Shown here: in pieces, positions 50,310 to 58,282 of the stretch
Layout of the letters: each line of letters opens with the position of its first letter
Position numbering within the stretch: the stretch's first letter is position 1
The notes under the pieces: generated by a model
Database searches by the model: none
What the model was told of the DNA's origin: nothing
Seen by the model: only the letters and a program-made list of their open reading frames with translations
Program-made: the position numbers and the translations under genes
Assembly: GCA_045661345.1 (NCBI GenBank)
Contig: JAZRFM010000018.1
Location: 1 to 64,000 of the forward strand
DNA from: RUG12461 sp045661345
GTDB taxonomy: Bacteria > Bacillota > Clostridia > Lachnospirales > Lachnospiraceae
Direction: 5' to 3'
Length of the DNA stretch: 64,000 bases

Positions 50310-51093
50310 GAGGATCATTCCCTGCCTGGATATTAACCGCGGCAGAGTGGTAAAAGGGGTCAATTTTGTAAACCTGAGGGATGCGGGGGATCCGGTTCAA
50401 GTGGCCGAAGCCTATGACGCACAGGGCGCTGACGAGCTGGTGTTTCTGGATATTACCGCATCCTCGGATGCAAGGGAAACGGTTGTGGATCTCGTGCGCC
50501 AGGTGGCGGAGAGGGTTTTCATTCCCTTTACGGTGGGAGGCGGGATTCGAACTACAGAGGATTTCCGCGCCATCCTGCGGGAGGGGGCGGATAAGATTTC
50601 CGTGAATTCCGCCGCCATTGACCGGCCGGCGCTGATCTCGGAAGCGGCGGACAAATTCGGGAGCCAGTGTGTGGTGTTGGCCATTGATGCAAAGCGCAGA
50701 GAGGACGGCGGCTGGAATATCTACAAGCATGGCGGACGCCTGGACTGCGGGATTGATGCGGTGGAATGGGCAATCCGGGGAGAGAAGCTGGGAGCCGGAG
50801 AGATCCTCCTGACCAGTATGGACTGTGACGGTACGAAGGCAGGATTTGATCTCGCCCTGACAAAAGAGGTTGCGTCTGCGGTGGGGATTCCCGTGATCGC
50901 ATCCGGCGGCGCGGGCACCATGAATCATTTTTACGATGCGCTGACGACGGGGATGGCGGATGCGGCGCTTGCGGCTTCCCTGTTTCATTACAAGGAGCTT
51001 TCGATTCCGGATCTGAAATCTTATCTGGCGAAGAAAGGACTGCCCATGCGGCTGACCAATCCCGATCCATCGCCCTTTACCGAGGTGGGCTAG
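50299..51093 (+). CDS. hisF: imidazole glycerol phosphate synthase, cyclase subunit
   Basis: TIM barrel that converts PRFAR plus HisH-derived ammonia into imidazole glycerol phosphate and AICAR. Catalytic D11 (IPCLDINRGRVVKG) and the second Asp in VLAIDAKRR are in place, as are the phosphate-binding loops FTVGGGIRTTEDF and ASGGAGTMNHF. 264 aa, slightly longer than the usual 253, including a C-terminal NPDPSPF extension. Ribosome site AGAGGCAGGTG. The uracil-DNA glycosylase gene begins two bases after its stop. Confidence 0.95.
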   Translation: MHTKRIIPCLDINRGRVVKGVNFVNLRDAGDPVQVAEAYDAQGADELVFLDITASSDARETVVDLVRQVAERVFIPFTVGGGIRTTEDFRAILREGADKISVNSAAIDRPALISEAADKFGSQCVVLAIDAKRREDGGWNIYKHGGRLDCGIDAVEWAIRGEKLGAGEILLTSMDCDGTKAGFDLALTKEVASAVGIPVIASGGAGTMNHFYDALTTGMADAALAASLFHYKELSIPDLKSYLAKKGLPMRLTNPDPSPFTEVG

Positions 51094-51095
51094 AC

Positions 51096-51773
51096 ATGGC
51101 TGCGATTGACAATGACTGGCTGGAACCCCTTTCCGGGGAATTTCAAAAACCGTATTACAGCAGGCTCTATGCCTTTGTCCGTCAGGAGTATCGGGAGCAT
51201 GTGATCTATCCTCCGGCGGACGACCTCTTTCAGGCATTTCATCTGACGCCCCTTTCCAAAGTGAAAGTGGTGATCCTGGGGCAGGATCCTTATCACGAGC
51301 CGGGACAGGCGCACGGGCTTTGCTTTTCCGTGAAGCCCGGCGTTGAGGCACCGCCGTCCCTTGTGAATATCTACAAGGAGCTTTCCGACGATCTCGGCTG
51401 CCGGATTCCAAACAACGGCTGTCTCGTGAAGTGGGCCGAGGAGGGTGTCCTGCTTTTGAATACGATTCTGACGGTACGGGCGCATGCGGCGTTCTCTCAC
51501 AAAGGAAGAGGATGGGAGACCTTTACGGATGCGGCGATCCGCACGCTGAACGGCGTGGACCGGCCAATCGTGTTTTTGCTGTGGGGACGTCCGGCTCAGG
51601 AAAAGAAGGTGCTGCTGAATCATCCCGGGCACCTGATTCTGACGGCACCCCATCCCAGCCCCCTGTCTGCTTACCGCGGGTTCTTCGGCTGCCGGCATTT
51701 CAGTAAGGCAAATGCGTTCCTGACAGAACACGGGATCGAGCCCATTGACTGGCAGATTCCGGATTTGCCGTGA
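51096..51773 (+). CDS. ung: uracil-DNA glycosylase
   Basis: Removes uracil from DNA at the start of base excision repair. Family 1 motifs: water-activating D64 in LGQDPYHEPGQAHG, the uracil-binding F in LCFSV, the Asn in LLLNTILTVR, and the DNA-intercalating loop HPSPLSAYRGFFGCRHFSKAN. 225 aa, normal. Coupled to hisF by a two-base gap, an association without biochemical logic that is frequently just operon packing. Confidence 0.95.
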   Translation: MAAIDNDWLEPLSGEFQKPYYSRLYAFVRQEYREHVIYPPADDLFQAFHLTPLSKVKVVILGQDPYHEPGQAHGLCFSVKPGVEAPPSLVNIYKELSDDLGCRIPNNGCLVKWAEEGVLLLNTILTVRAHAAFSHKGRGWETFTDAAIRTLNGVDRPIVFLLWGRPAQEKKVLLNHPGHLILTAPHPSPLSAYRGFFGCRHFSKANAFLTEHGIEPIDWQIPDLP

Positions 51774-51889
51774 TCTTGTCTGTCCTTGTGGAAAATGATA
51801 AAAAAAGTTTACTTTGATTTCAGAATTTGTTCATAATTACCTGTTAGAGTAAAGGTAGTTGAAAAGCAGAAATGAATTTTTTCATAATA

Positions 51890-51930
51890 GCCCCGGTGTT
51901 CGGTACACGAACCCGGGGCACTCCTCTTTT
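51890..51930 (+). terminator. GC-rich hairpin after ung, likely terminator
   Basis: GCCCCGG at 51890-51896 pairs with CCGGGGC at 51913-51919, extended by TGTTCG/CGAAC inside. Followed by ACTCCTCTTTT, a pyrimidine-rich but imperfect U-tract. Confidence 0.6.
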
Positions 51931-51968
51931 CAGGAAAAATTGGACACTCGTGAAATCTGGTGATATTT

Positions 51969-51998
51969 TTGGAAAAGGACAGCGGACTATGGTACAAT
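51969..51998 (+). promoter_or_regulatory. promoter for the 288-aa protein gene
   Basis: TTGGAA at 51969-51974, 18-base spacer, TACAAT at 51993-51998. The leader to ATG 52123 would be about 118 bases. Confidence 0.5.
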
Positions 51999-52122
51999 AA
52001 AAAAGCATGGTACGCTATGTCGAAGGCAATGCCATCCCGAGGAGTACGACGGGACGGCAGGAAGATATGGTGCAGCTCCCCGGCGGGACAGAATACGGCA
52101 CCGTATCGAAAGAGGTTGCATC

Positions 52123-52989
52123 ATGAGCATCACGGAGATTACAAAAGAGAATGTCAATGCATATACCGATCATTTCCCGGCAGACTTTGCAGATGAGATC
52201 GAACGTGAATACTACAGGGGTCTGGTGGGAGAAGATGAGGAAACGAGTGATGTGACGGCGGTGGTTTTCTGGGAGCTGAGGAATGCAGAGGATGACAACT
52301 TACAGACAGAGGCGGAGATCCTCTGGTTTTCGGCAAAGAACGCCGAAGACGGTGCAGCGCTTTTGAAGGAAATCGAGGAAGTGCCCGAAGTGGATGACGT
52401 CAAAAGACTGTATTATGAGATGTCCGAGATCGGCAGCGTAGAGCAGGAGGCGTTTTCCGCCGCCGGGTTTTCCGCACAGGAGGCAGAAGGCAGAGATGTC
52501 TGCGTGACGGTGGAAGAGCTGTCAAAGCTGAAGCTCTCGTTGAGCAAAATCCCGGATTATATCAAACCCCTAAAGGAAATCTCCTCCCAACAGTTTAAGG
52601 CGGGTATCATGACGAGCGTGTTCCACGGGAAATACGGGCTTTTGGAGGATCTCCCGTTTTTGCCGATTACACGGTTTGATCCGGATCTTTCCTGCTGTAT
52701 GATCACGGACGAGAAGGTCAACGCCCTTCTTCTGGTACATCAGGACAAGACGGGGACTCTGCGGGTGGAACTGCTCTTTGCCATGCAGCCGGATGCCAAT
52801 GTCCATCTTCTGAATATGATGCGCTACGCCATCAGGACAGCGTCCGGCATCCGGTCTCCGGAGGACAGGGTGCTGCTCAGACGGCACAACAAAGCGACCG
52901 TGCAGCTGGTGGGAAAGCTGTTCCCGGGGAGGAAGGGCGCATCCGTGGTCAGAGGCGACAAGAGGTGCACACATGAGCAGCTGTTTTGA
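52123..52989 (+). CDS. unrecognised 288-aa soluble protein, possibly tandem GNAT-like
   Basis: I do not recognise the family with certainty. Acidic N-terminal domain (EIEREYYRGLVGED, then VTAVVFWELRN and AEILWFSAKNAEDGAALLKEI), where strand-turn-strand-helix order with ILWF-x-A-x-N-x-x-D-G-x-A-L-L is suggestive of a GNAT motif A, and a second similar module from about 190 (CMITDEKVNALLLVHQD, VELLFAMQPDANVHLLNMM). So two degenerate acetyltransferase-like halves are plausible. No signal peptide or membrane segment. GAGG-type ribosome site (AAAGAGG) before ATG 52123. Stands alone with its own promoter. Confidence 0.65.
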   Translation: MSITEITKENVNAYTDHFPADFADEIEREYYRGLVGEDEETSDVTAVVFWELRNAEDDNLQTEAEILWFSAKNAEDGAALLKEIEEVPEVDDVKRLYYEMSEIGSVEQEAFSAAGFSAQEAEGRDVCVTVEELSKLKLSLSKIPDYIKPLKEISSQQFKAGIMTSVFHGKYGLLEDLPFLPITRFDPDLSCCMITDEKVNALLLVHQDKTGTLRVELLFAMQPDANVHLLNMMRYAIRTASGIRSPEDRVLLRRHNKATVQLVGKLFPGRKGASVVRGDKRCTHEQLF

Positions 52990-53070
52990 ACAGGGTGGAT
53001 ACGGTTCACGTTGTTGGTGAAAGATATAGGAAACGAATTCCTTCGTCCTGCGGATGGAGAGTAACAGTAT

Positions 53071-53676
53071 ATGAATATATATGTGGATTATGACGACTGT
53101 CTCTGTGAGACGGGAAAGGCTTTTTCCAAACTGGTTTATGAGCTGTATCATAAGACAGTGCCCTATGAACAGATGCACTATTTCAATCTTCAAAAGTCCT
53201 TTGGTCTGACCGGGGAAGAGTACGATGACCTTCTGATCCGCGGGCATGAAGAGGAGGTGCTTTTATCCATCGAGGAGACACCGGGCGCTTCTGCCGTCAT
53301 CCATGAATGGCTTCGCCGCGGGCACCAGGTTTCGATCATCACGGGACGGCCTTACAATGCGTATGAAGCATCCCGGGCGTGGCTTGATAACCACGGGTTT
53401 TCGGACGTCAGGCTGTACTGTCTGAATAAATACGGCAGGGAGAATTTCCTGAAGGGCAGCGACTACAGCCTGGAGCTGGAGGATTATCTGAAGATGCATT
53501 TTGACCTGGCCGTTGAGGACTCGGCATTGGCGTTCAAATTCTTTGACCATCTGCCGGCGCTCAGGGTTTTTGTGATCGACAGACCCTGGAACCGGGACGC
53601 CGTGTTTCCAAATGATCATTACACCAGATGCCAGAGCTGGGAAAACATCCGCGAACTCACACAGAGAGGCTTATGA
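53071..53676 (+). CDS. NT5C-like 5'-nucleotidase / HAD-family phosphatase
   Basis: Haloacid dehalogenase-fold phosphatase. Motif I is YVDYDDCLCETG (nucleophile Asp and acid Asp with two between), motif II is in SIITGRPYNAYEA, and motif III/IV in DLAVEDSALAFKFF. The arrangement and the cap inserted after motif I (residues 15-70) resemble the cytosolic 5'(3')-deoxyribonucleotidase (NT5C) group, which dephosphorylates (deoxy)nucleotides; substrate here is unproven. 201 aa, no membrane segment. ATG 53071 has a weak ribosome site (GATGGAGAG). Confidence 0.82.
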   Translation: MNIYVDYDDCLCETGKAFSKLVYELYHKTVPYEQMHYFNLQKSFGLTGEEYDDLLIRGHEEEVLLSIEETPGASAVIHEWLRRGHQVSIITGRPYNAYEASRAWLDNHGFSDVRLYCLNKYGRENFLKGSDYSLELEDYLKMHFDLAVEDSALAFKFFDHLPALRVFVIDRPWNRDAVFPNDHYTRCQSWENIRELTQRGL

Positions 53677-53678
53677 CA

Positions 53679-53707
53679 TACTCCCTGTACGGCGCGGGGA
53701 GTATGGA
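53679..53707 (+). other. hairpin downstream of NT5C-like gene
   Basis: CATACTCCC pairs with GGGAGTATG directly after the stop codon. No T-run follows, so it may stabilise mRNA ends instead of terminating transcription. Confidence 0.45.
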
Positions 53708-53725
53708 GGAACTGATAAAAAACAC

Positions 53726-53754
53726 TTGAAAAAAAGAGATTTGCATAGTAATAT
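53726..53754 (+). promoter_or_regulatory. promoter of the FliD-C-like gene
   Basis: TTGAAA at 53726-53731, 17-base spacer, TAATAT at 53749-53754. A small leader hairpin (CATCGAC/GTCGATG, about 53782-53804) precedes the strong ribosome site AAGGAGTGATGAA. Confidence 0.6.
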
Positions 53755-53823
53755 GAAAGTAGGCGAATAGCAACTGTTAGCCATCGACAGGGAAGTCGAT
53801 GAGACAATCAAAGGAGTGATGAA

Positions 53824-54585
53824 ATGAATGTGAATAACAGTTTCAACAACAGTATGTACGGCGCGATTTTCGGGAACGGCAATAGTACCAGCAGCGGCAT
53901 GTATGGCATTGACTTTTCCCAGTACGCGTCCCTCAAGAACGGAAGCTTCAAGACAGCGCTGAAAGCGTATTATGCATCCGATGCTTCCAAAAAGAGCAAT
54001 TCCACGGATGCGGAGAAGACCGCTTCCGGGAAGGACACCACGCAGTCGCTGACACGGATTCAGACCTCTGCGAAGGAATTGTCCGAGAGTGCCACAGCGC
54101 TGCTCGCAGGTGGCAAAAAATCGGTCTTTGCCACGGAGAAGACAAAGGACAGCAGCGGCAATGAATACGACTCCTACAAGTATGATACCGACAAGATCTA
54201 CAAGGCTGTAAAGGGATTCGTGGATTCCTACAACTCCATGATCGAGAATACGGTTTCCACCCGTACCGGCAATATCGCCACCGCTACAGCCGGCATGATC
54301 AACATGACCGATGAAAACAAGGGTCTGCTGGCTTCCATCGGTATTTCCGTCAGTGCGACAGATTATAAGATGACGCTGGACGAGGAGGATTTCAAAAAGG
54401 CGGATATGAGCACCGTCAAAGCGCTGTTCAATTCCACCGGTTCCTACGGGTATCAGGTTTCTGCCAAGGCATCCATGGTCAACTACTATGCGCAGAACGA
54501 GATCACGAAGGCCAGCAATTACAGCGGATCCGGAAATTACAGCTTCTACAATGTCAACGGATCCATGTTCAACTCCTGGACGTAA
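53824..54585 (+). CDS. FliD C-terminal-domain-like protein
   Basis: 253 aa, asparagine/serine-rich at the start (MNVNNSFNNSMYGAIFGNG), no signal peptide. Residues about 115-225 resemble the C-terminal domain of the flagellar cap protein FliD: IYKAVKGFVDSYNSMIENT, GLLASIGISVSATDYKMTLDEE, VKALFNSTGSYGYQVSAKA. In FliD the matching region follows a long variable domain, absent here. It could be a truncated cap-like, structural or secreted protein exported through the flagellar system; stands in its own transcription unit with good promoter and terminator, and not among flagellar genes. Function uncertain. Confidence 0.65.
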   Translation: MNVNNSFNNSMYGAIFGNGNSTSSGMYGIDFSQYASLKNGSFKTALKAYYASDASKKSNSTDAEKTASGKDTTQSLTRIQTSAKELSESATALLAGGKKSVFATEKTKDSSGNEYDSYKYDTDKIYKAVKGFVDSYNSMIENTVSTRTGNIATATAGMINMTDENKGLLASIGISVSATDYKMTLDEEDFKKADMSTVKALFNSTGSYGYQVSAKASMVNYYAQNEITKASNYSGSGNYSFYNVNGSMFNSWT

Positions 54586-54629
54586 TTATTTTCAGGAACA
54601 GAACAGTTTCTGAGCGGACGAGTGAACGG

Positions 54630-54658
54630 AGCCCTGCCGCAGATGCGGCGGGGCTTTT
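54630..54658 (+). terminator. Rho-independent terminator after FliD-C-like gene
   Basis: AGCCCTGCCGC (54630-54640) pairs with GCGGCGGGGCT (54645-54655) with one G-T wobble, loop AGAT, followed by TTTT. Confidence 0.85.
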
Positions 54659-54684
54659 CATGTGCGCGGGAGGACAGGAATCAG

Positions 54685-55830
54685 ATGAGTGCACAGTACG
54701 AACTTTTAAAGCAGGAAGGACGTGCAAAGCGCGGTGTATTTCATACGGTGCACGGGGATATACAGACCCCCGTGTTTATGAATGTGGGGACCGTGGCTGC
54801 CATCAAAGGGGCTGTCAGTACGGAGGATCTGAAGGCCATCGGCACACAGGTGGAGCTTTCCAATACCTATCATCTCCACGTCAGAACCGGGGATCAGCTG
54901 ATCCACGAGCTCGGCGGTCTGCATCGCTTTATGAACTGGGACAGACCGATCCTTACGGATTCCGGCGGCTTCCAGGTGTTTTCTCTGGCGGGGCTCCGTT
55001 CCATCAGGGAAGAGGGTGTGACCTTCCGCTCCCACATTGACGGGCATAAGATATTTATGGGACCGGAAGAGAGTATGCAGATCCAGTCCCATCTTTCTTC
55101 CACCATCGCCATGGCGTTTGATGAGTGTCCGCCGGCTCTTGCGGAACGCAGCTATGTGGAGGACAGCGTGGCACGCACGACGCGGTGGCTGTACCGCTGC
55201 AAAGCGGAAATGGCGCGGCTCAATGCAAAAGAGGATACGATCAATCCCAGGCAGATGCTGTTTGGCATCAACCAGGGAGCCATCTATCCCGACATCCGTA
55301 TTGAACATGCAAAGCAGATTTCCGAGCTGGATCTCGACGGCTACGCGGTGGGCGGTCTGGCCGTGGGGGAGACACATGAGCAGATGTATGCGACCCTGGA
55401 AGAGACGGTGCCCTATCTGCCTCTGGAGAAGCCGACCTATCTGATGGGGGTGGGGACGCCGGTCAATATTCTGGAATCCGTGGAACGGGGAATCGATTTT
55501 TTCGACTGTGTTTATCCTTCCAGAAACGGACGCCACGGACACGTCTATACAAACCGTGGGAAGAAAAACCTCTTCAATCAAAAGTATGAAAAGGATCTCA
55601 GACCCATTGAGGAGGGGTGCGGATGTCCTGCCTGCAAAGCAGGCTATTCCCGCGCTTATATCAGACATCTTCTGAAAGCGAAGGAGATGCTGGGGCTGCG
55701 TTTCTGTGTCCTTCACAACCTGTATTTTTACAATCATCTGATGGAAGAAATCCGGGATGCGCTGGATGCGGGAACATTTACATCATACAAGAAGCAGAAG
55801 GTGGCTGCACTTTCCGCGGAACAGGGATGA
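54685..55830 (+). CDS. tgt: tRNA-guanine transglycosylase
   Basis: Exchanges guanine 34 in Asp/Asn/His/Tyr tRNAs for a queuine precursor (preQ1 in bacteria). TIM barrel with the nucleophilic and base-binding motifs: LTDSGGFQVFSLA, DECPP, GGLAVGETHEQM, and the zinc site CGCPACKAGYSRAYIRHLLKAKEMLGLRFCVLHN (C-x-C-x-x-C ... H). 381 aa, normal. GGAGGA precedes ATG 54685; the longer frame begins inside the terminator of the previous gene. tgt is followed by a membrane GDPD gene and yajC, the classical tgt-yajC neighbourhood with one inserted gene. Confidence 0.95.
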   Translation: MSAQYELLKQEGRAKRGVFHTVHGDIQTPVFMNVGTVAAIKGAVSTEDLKAIGTQVELSNTYHLHVRTGDQLIHELGGLHRFMNWDRPILTDSGGFQVFSLAGLRSIREEGVTFRSHIDGHKIFMGPEESMQIQSHLSSTIAMAFDECPPALAERSYVEDSVARTTRWLYRCKAEMARLNAKEDTINPRQMLFGINQGAIYPDIRIEHAKQISELDLDGYAVGGLAVGETHEQMYATLEETVPYLPLEKPTYLMGVGTPVNILESVERGIDFFDCVYPSRNGRHGHVYTNRGKKNLFNQKYEKDLRPIEEGCGCPACKAGYSRAYIRHLLKAKEMLGLRFCVLHNLYFYNHLMEEIRDALDAGTFTSYKKQKVAALSAEQG

Positions 55831-55834
55831 AAAC

Positions 55835-57748
55835 ATGGCGGATTTGAATACCCAAAAAACAATAGACACAAACAATAATGACGCCAAAACGGTGGGGTTC
55901 TGGCGGCTGGTACTGGAATCCCTGCCGGAGCTGTGGGTGATGCGGATGCTGACCTCTTTTTTTGTAGCGGGGCTTCTCTTCCTTTTGAACAACATTGTTT
56001 CCGCCATGCTCGGGGTCAAAATCAGAGCGCTGACCACCGCCAATCTGAGGTCGTTTCTGCTCAGCTGGCAGGCACCGGTCATCATCGCCATCACCATTGC
56101 AGCCGCATTTCTTGTGGTCGCACTGGACCTTTTTGTGCAGGTGCAGGTCAGCGGCGATATCCTGCGCGGGAAAAAGGCTTATTACTTTCCGTCACTGAAG
56201 AGGGCATTTTTGAATATCCGGAGATTTCTGAATCCGGCGGGCATTTCCCTGCTTGTTTATGTGCTCTTTGGCGTCCCTCTTGTGGGGATTGGGTTTGGCA
56301 TTGAGGCAACGGAGCATTTCCGTCTGCCGGATTTTATCATGAACGTGGTGCGGAATAAGCCGCTTCTTCACGTTGTTTATGTGGCAGGCTGTATCGCCCT
56401 GGTTCTTTTCGGGGTGCTTTTTATGTTCTCCGTCCATGCCGTGCTCCTTTCCGGGAAGACTGCGAAGGAAGCAAAGAAGTATTCCGTACACCTTCTGAAA
56501 AAGAACTGGAAAAAGCTGATTCTACCGATGGCGGCGGTTCTGATCAGTTCGTTTCTGATCCGTATGGGGGTATCCTACCTGCTGCATGAGGTTATCCCGG
56601 ATACCCTGACATCACAGGAGGAGATGCTGCCGGAAGGACATAAGGATTACAACTTTGTGGACGATCTGGAAAACGGGTTTGCAGGGATGACGCCGGAGGA
56701 GGAGGATGTTCTGCTGTACCGTATCGGAACTTCGACAGTTGTGATCGTCGGAGGCTATGTGGAGACCATAGTCTATCTCCTGCTTTCCGCGTTTATTATG
56801 TTGTTTTTTACGAAGCTCTACCTGCAGTTTGACCATGCGGAAAGGACGGATGATAAGATCGGATGGTTCCCAAGGCCGAAGACGGCGATTTACTATGGCA
56901 AGATTTTCGGGATGATTGTGTTTTCCGTGATCGTCGTGGTGGTTTCCTTTGTGCTGGCGTTCGGACTGAATCTTGTGATGAGGGATTACCATGTACCCAT
57001 CATCGCGCATCGGGGCGGAGGTGATCTTGCGTCGGAGAATTCGGCGGAGGGCGTGAAAGAGGCGGTGCGCTACGGCTGCTATGGGACGGAAACGGATATT
57101 CAAAGAACCAAGGACGGGTATTACATCATCAACCATGACGATACCTTCCGGAGAATGGCCGGTGTCAACAAGGCAGCCCAGAATATGACGCTGGAAGAGA
57201 TTAAAGCGCTGAAGGTCAGGGACACCACAGGAAAAAGCGGGTATGTATCCATCCCGACACTGGAGGAGTTCCTTGACAGCGGCGCGGGCAGGATCCATTA
57301 TTTTCTTGAACTGAAGGGCTCCACCGCGGATCGGAAGATGGCGGATGATGTGGTGCGGATCGTAAAGGAAAAGGGGCTGGAGGAGGACGTCACCATCATT
57401 TCCCTGAAATATGATCTGGTCGACTATGTGGAGCAGACCTATCCGGAAATGGATACCGGTGTGCTGTTTTTCCTTGGCACCGGAAACCTCCAGAATCTGA
57501 ACTGCGATATGCTGATCGTGGAGCAGGGGATGGCGTCGGAAACGATCTACCAGATGGCGCATGACGCCGGCAAAAAGATTGCCGTCTGGACGGTCAATAC
57601 CCATGACGCCCTGTATGATTTTCTGGATGACAATGTGGACGGAGTGATTACGGATACCGTGGAACTGGCGGAGACTGTGGAAAAGGAGCTGGAGAAACGC
57701 TCGGAGCTGACGCTGATCAAGGACAGGGTGAGGAATGTCTGGAATTAG
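55835..57748 (+). CDS. membrane-bound glycerophosphodiester phosphodiesterase
   Basis: Two-part protein of 637 aa. Residues 1 to about 380 hold six to eight membrane helices (for example MLTSFFVAGLLFLLNNIV and VIIAITIAAAFLVVALDLF), a family seen fused to GDPD in Firmicutes. The C-terminal part (about 385-620) is the phosphodiesterase barrel: AHRGGGDLASENSAEGV, ETDIQRTKDGYYIINHDDTF (catalytic His and metal acids), HYFLELKGS, and NTHDALYDFLDDNVDGVITD. It probably releases glycerol phosphate from lipid-derived diesters or teichoic polymers at the membrane. Starts five bases after tgt. Confidence 0.88.
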   Translation: MADLNTQKTIDTNNNDAKTVGFWRLVLESLPELWVMRMLTSFFVAGLLFLLNNIVSAMLGVKIRALTTANLRSFLLSWQAPVIIAITIAAAFLVVALDLFVQVQVSGDILRGKKAYYFPSLKRAFLNIRRFLNPAGISLLVYVLFGVPLVGIGFGIEATEHFRLPDFIMNVVRNKPLLHVVYVAGCIALVLFGVLFMFSVHAVLLSGKTAKEAKKYSVHLLKKNWKKLILPMAAVLISSFLIRMGVSYLLHEVIPDTLTSQEEMLPEGHKDYNFVDDLENGFAGMTPEEEDVLLYRIGTSTVVIVGGYVETIVYLLLSAFIMLFFTKLYLQFDHAERTDDKIGWFPRPKTAIYYGKIFGMIVFSVIVVVVSFVLAFGLNLVMRDYHVPIIAHRGGGDLASENSAEGVKEAVRYGCYGTETDIQRTKDGYYIINHDDTFRRMAGVNKAAQNMTLEEIKALKVRDTTGKSGYVSIPTLEEFLDSGAGRIHYFLELKGSTADRKMADDVVRIVKEKGLEEDVTIISLKYDLVDYVEQTYPEMDTGVLFFLGTGNLQNLNCDMLIVEQGMASETIYQMAHDAGKKIAVWTVNTHDALYDFLDDNVDGVITDTVELAETVEKELEKRSELTLIKDRVRNVWN

Positions 57749-57771
57749 GAAGAAGTATTTCGGTGTATCCA

Positions 57772-57800
57772 TAGACAAAGCACGGGAAAACGTGTAGAAT
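57772..57800 (+). promoter_or_regulatory. promoter before yajC
   Basis: TAGACA at 57772-57777, 17-base spacer, TAGAAT at 57795-57800, followed 40 bases later by the yajC start with GTAGGAGGG ribosome site. Confidence 0.55.
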
Positions 57801-57840
57801 AGACAAAGTGAGTTTTTGTGCAGTGTAGGAGGGAAAAAGT

Positions 57841-58266
57841 ATGTCTATTTTAATGGCAGCCGGACAGGCATCCGGCGCGGCATCCGGTGGTGGTCTGATG
57901 ATGATCGTCTGGATCGTGGTTCTGGTCGGATTTATGTATTTCTTCATGATTCGTCCGCAGCAGAAGGAAACAAAAAAGAAAAATGAGATGATGAATCAGC
58001 TGGCAGTCGGAGATACCGTACTGACGACCAGTGGTTTTTACGGCACCATCATTGACGTGAATGAGGACACGGTGATTATCGAATTCGGCAGCAACCGTAA
58101 CTGCCGGATTCCCATGCAGCGCGCAGCGATTGCCGCCATCGAGAAGCCGGAGCAGGCCGTGGAAGAGAAGGCATCCAAGGATGACAAGAGCGGCACTGCC
58201 GAAAAGAAGGGCTTCAGTTTGTTCGGAAAAAAGAAGGAGCAGACCGAAAACAAGGAGAGCAAGTAA
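57841..58266 (+). CDS. yajC: preprotein translocase subunit YajC
   Basis: Small auxiliary subunit of the Sec translocon (SecDF-YajC). One N-terminal membrane helix (MMIVWIVVLVGFMYFFMI) followed by RPQQKETKKKNEMMNQLAVGDTVLTTSGFYGTI, the family core with G-D-x-V-x-T-x-G-x-x-G, and EDTVIIEFGSN. The C-terminal 45 residues are a charged, lysine/glutamate-rich tail, longer than in most YajC proteins. 141 aa. TAGGAGGG before ATG 57841. Confidence 0.93.
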   Translation: MSILMAAGQASGAASGGGLMMIVWIVVLVGFMYFFMIRPQQKETKKKNEMMNQLAVGDTVLTTSGFYGTIIDVNEDTVIIEFGSNRNCRIPMQRAAIAAIEKPEQAVEEKASKDDKSGTAEKKGFSLFGKKKEQTENKESK

Positions 58267-58282
58267 AAAAGAGGAAAAGCGG

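Larger units (their letters stand above)
51774..52122. other. 349-bp gap with terminator and promoter
   Basis: The gap starts with an AT-rich stretch without recognisable signals, then the hairpin at 51890 and the promoter at 51969 (separate entries). The 118-base leader between promoter and gene contains a possible small palindrome (CATCCCGAGGAGTACGACGGGA) but no riboswitch that I recognise, and no small ORF with a good ribosome site. Confidence 0.4.

Noticed and set aside
53679..53707. hairpin after the NT5C-like gene as a terminator
   Set aside because: Good stem but no T-run follows; recorded only as a hairpin.
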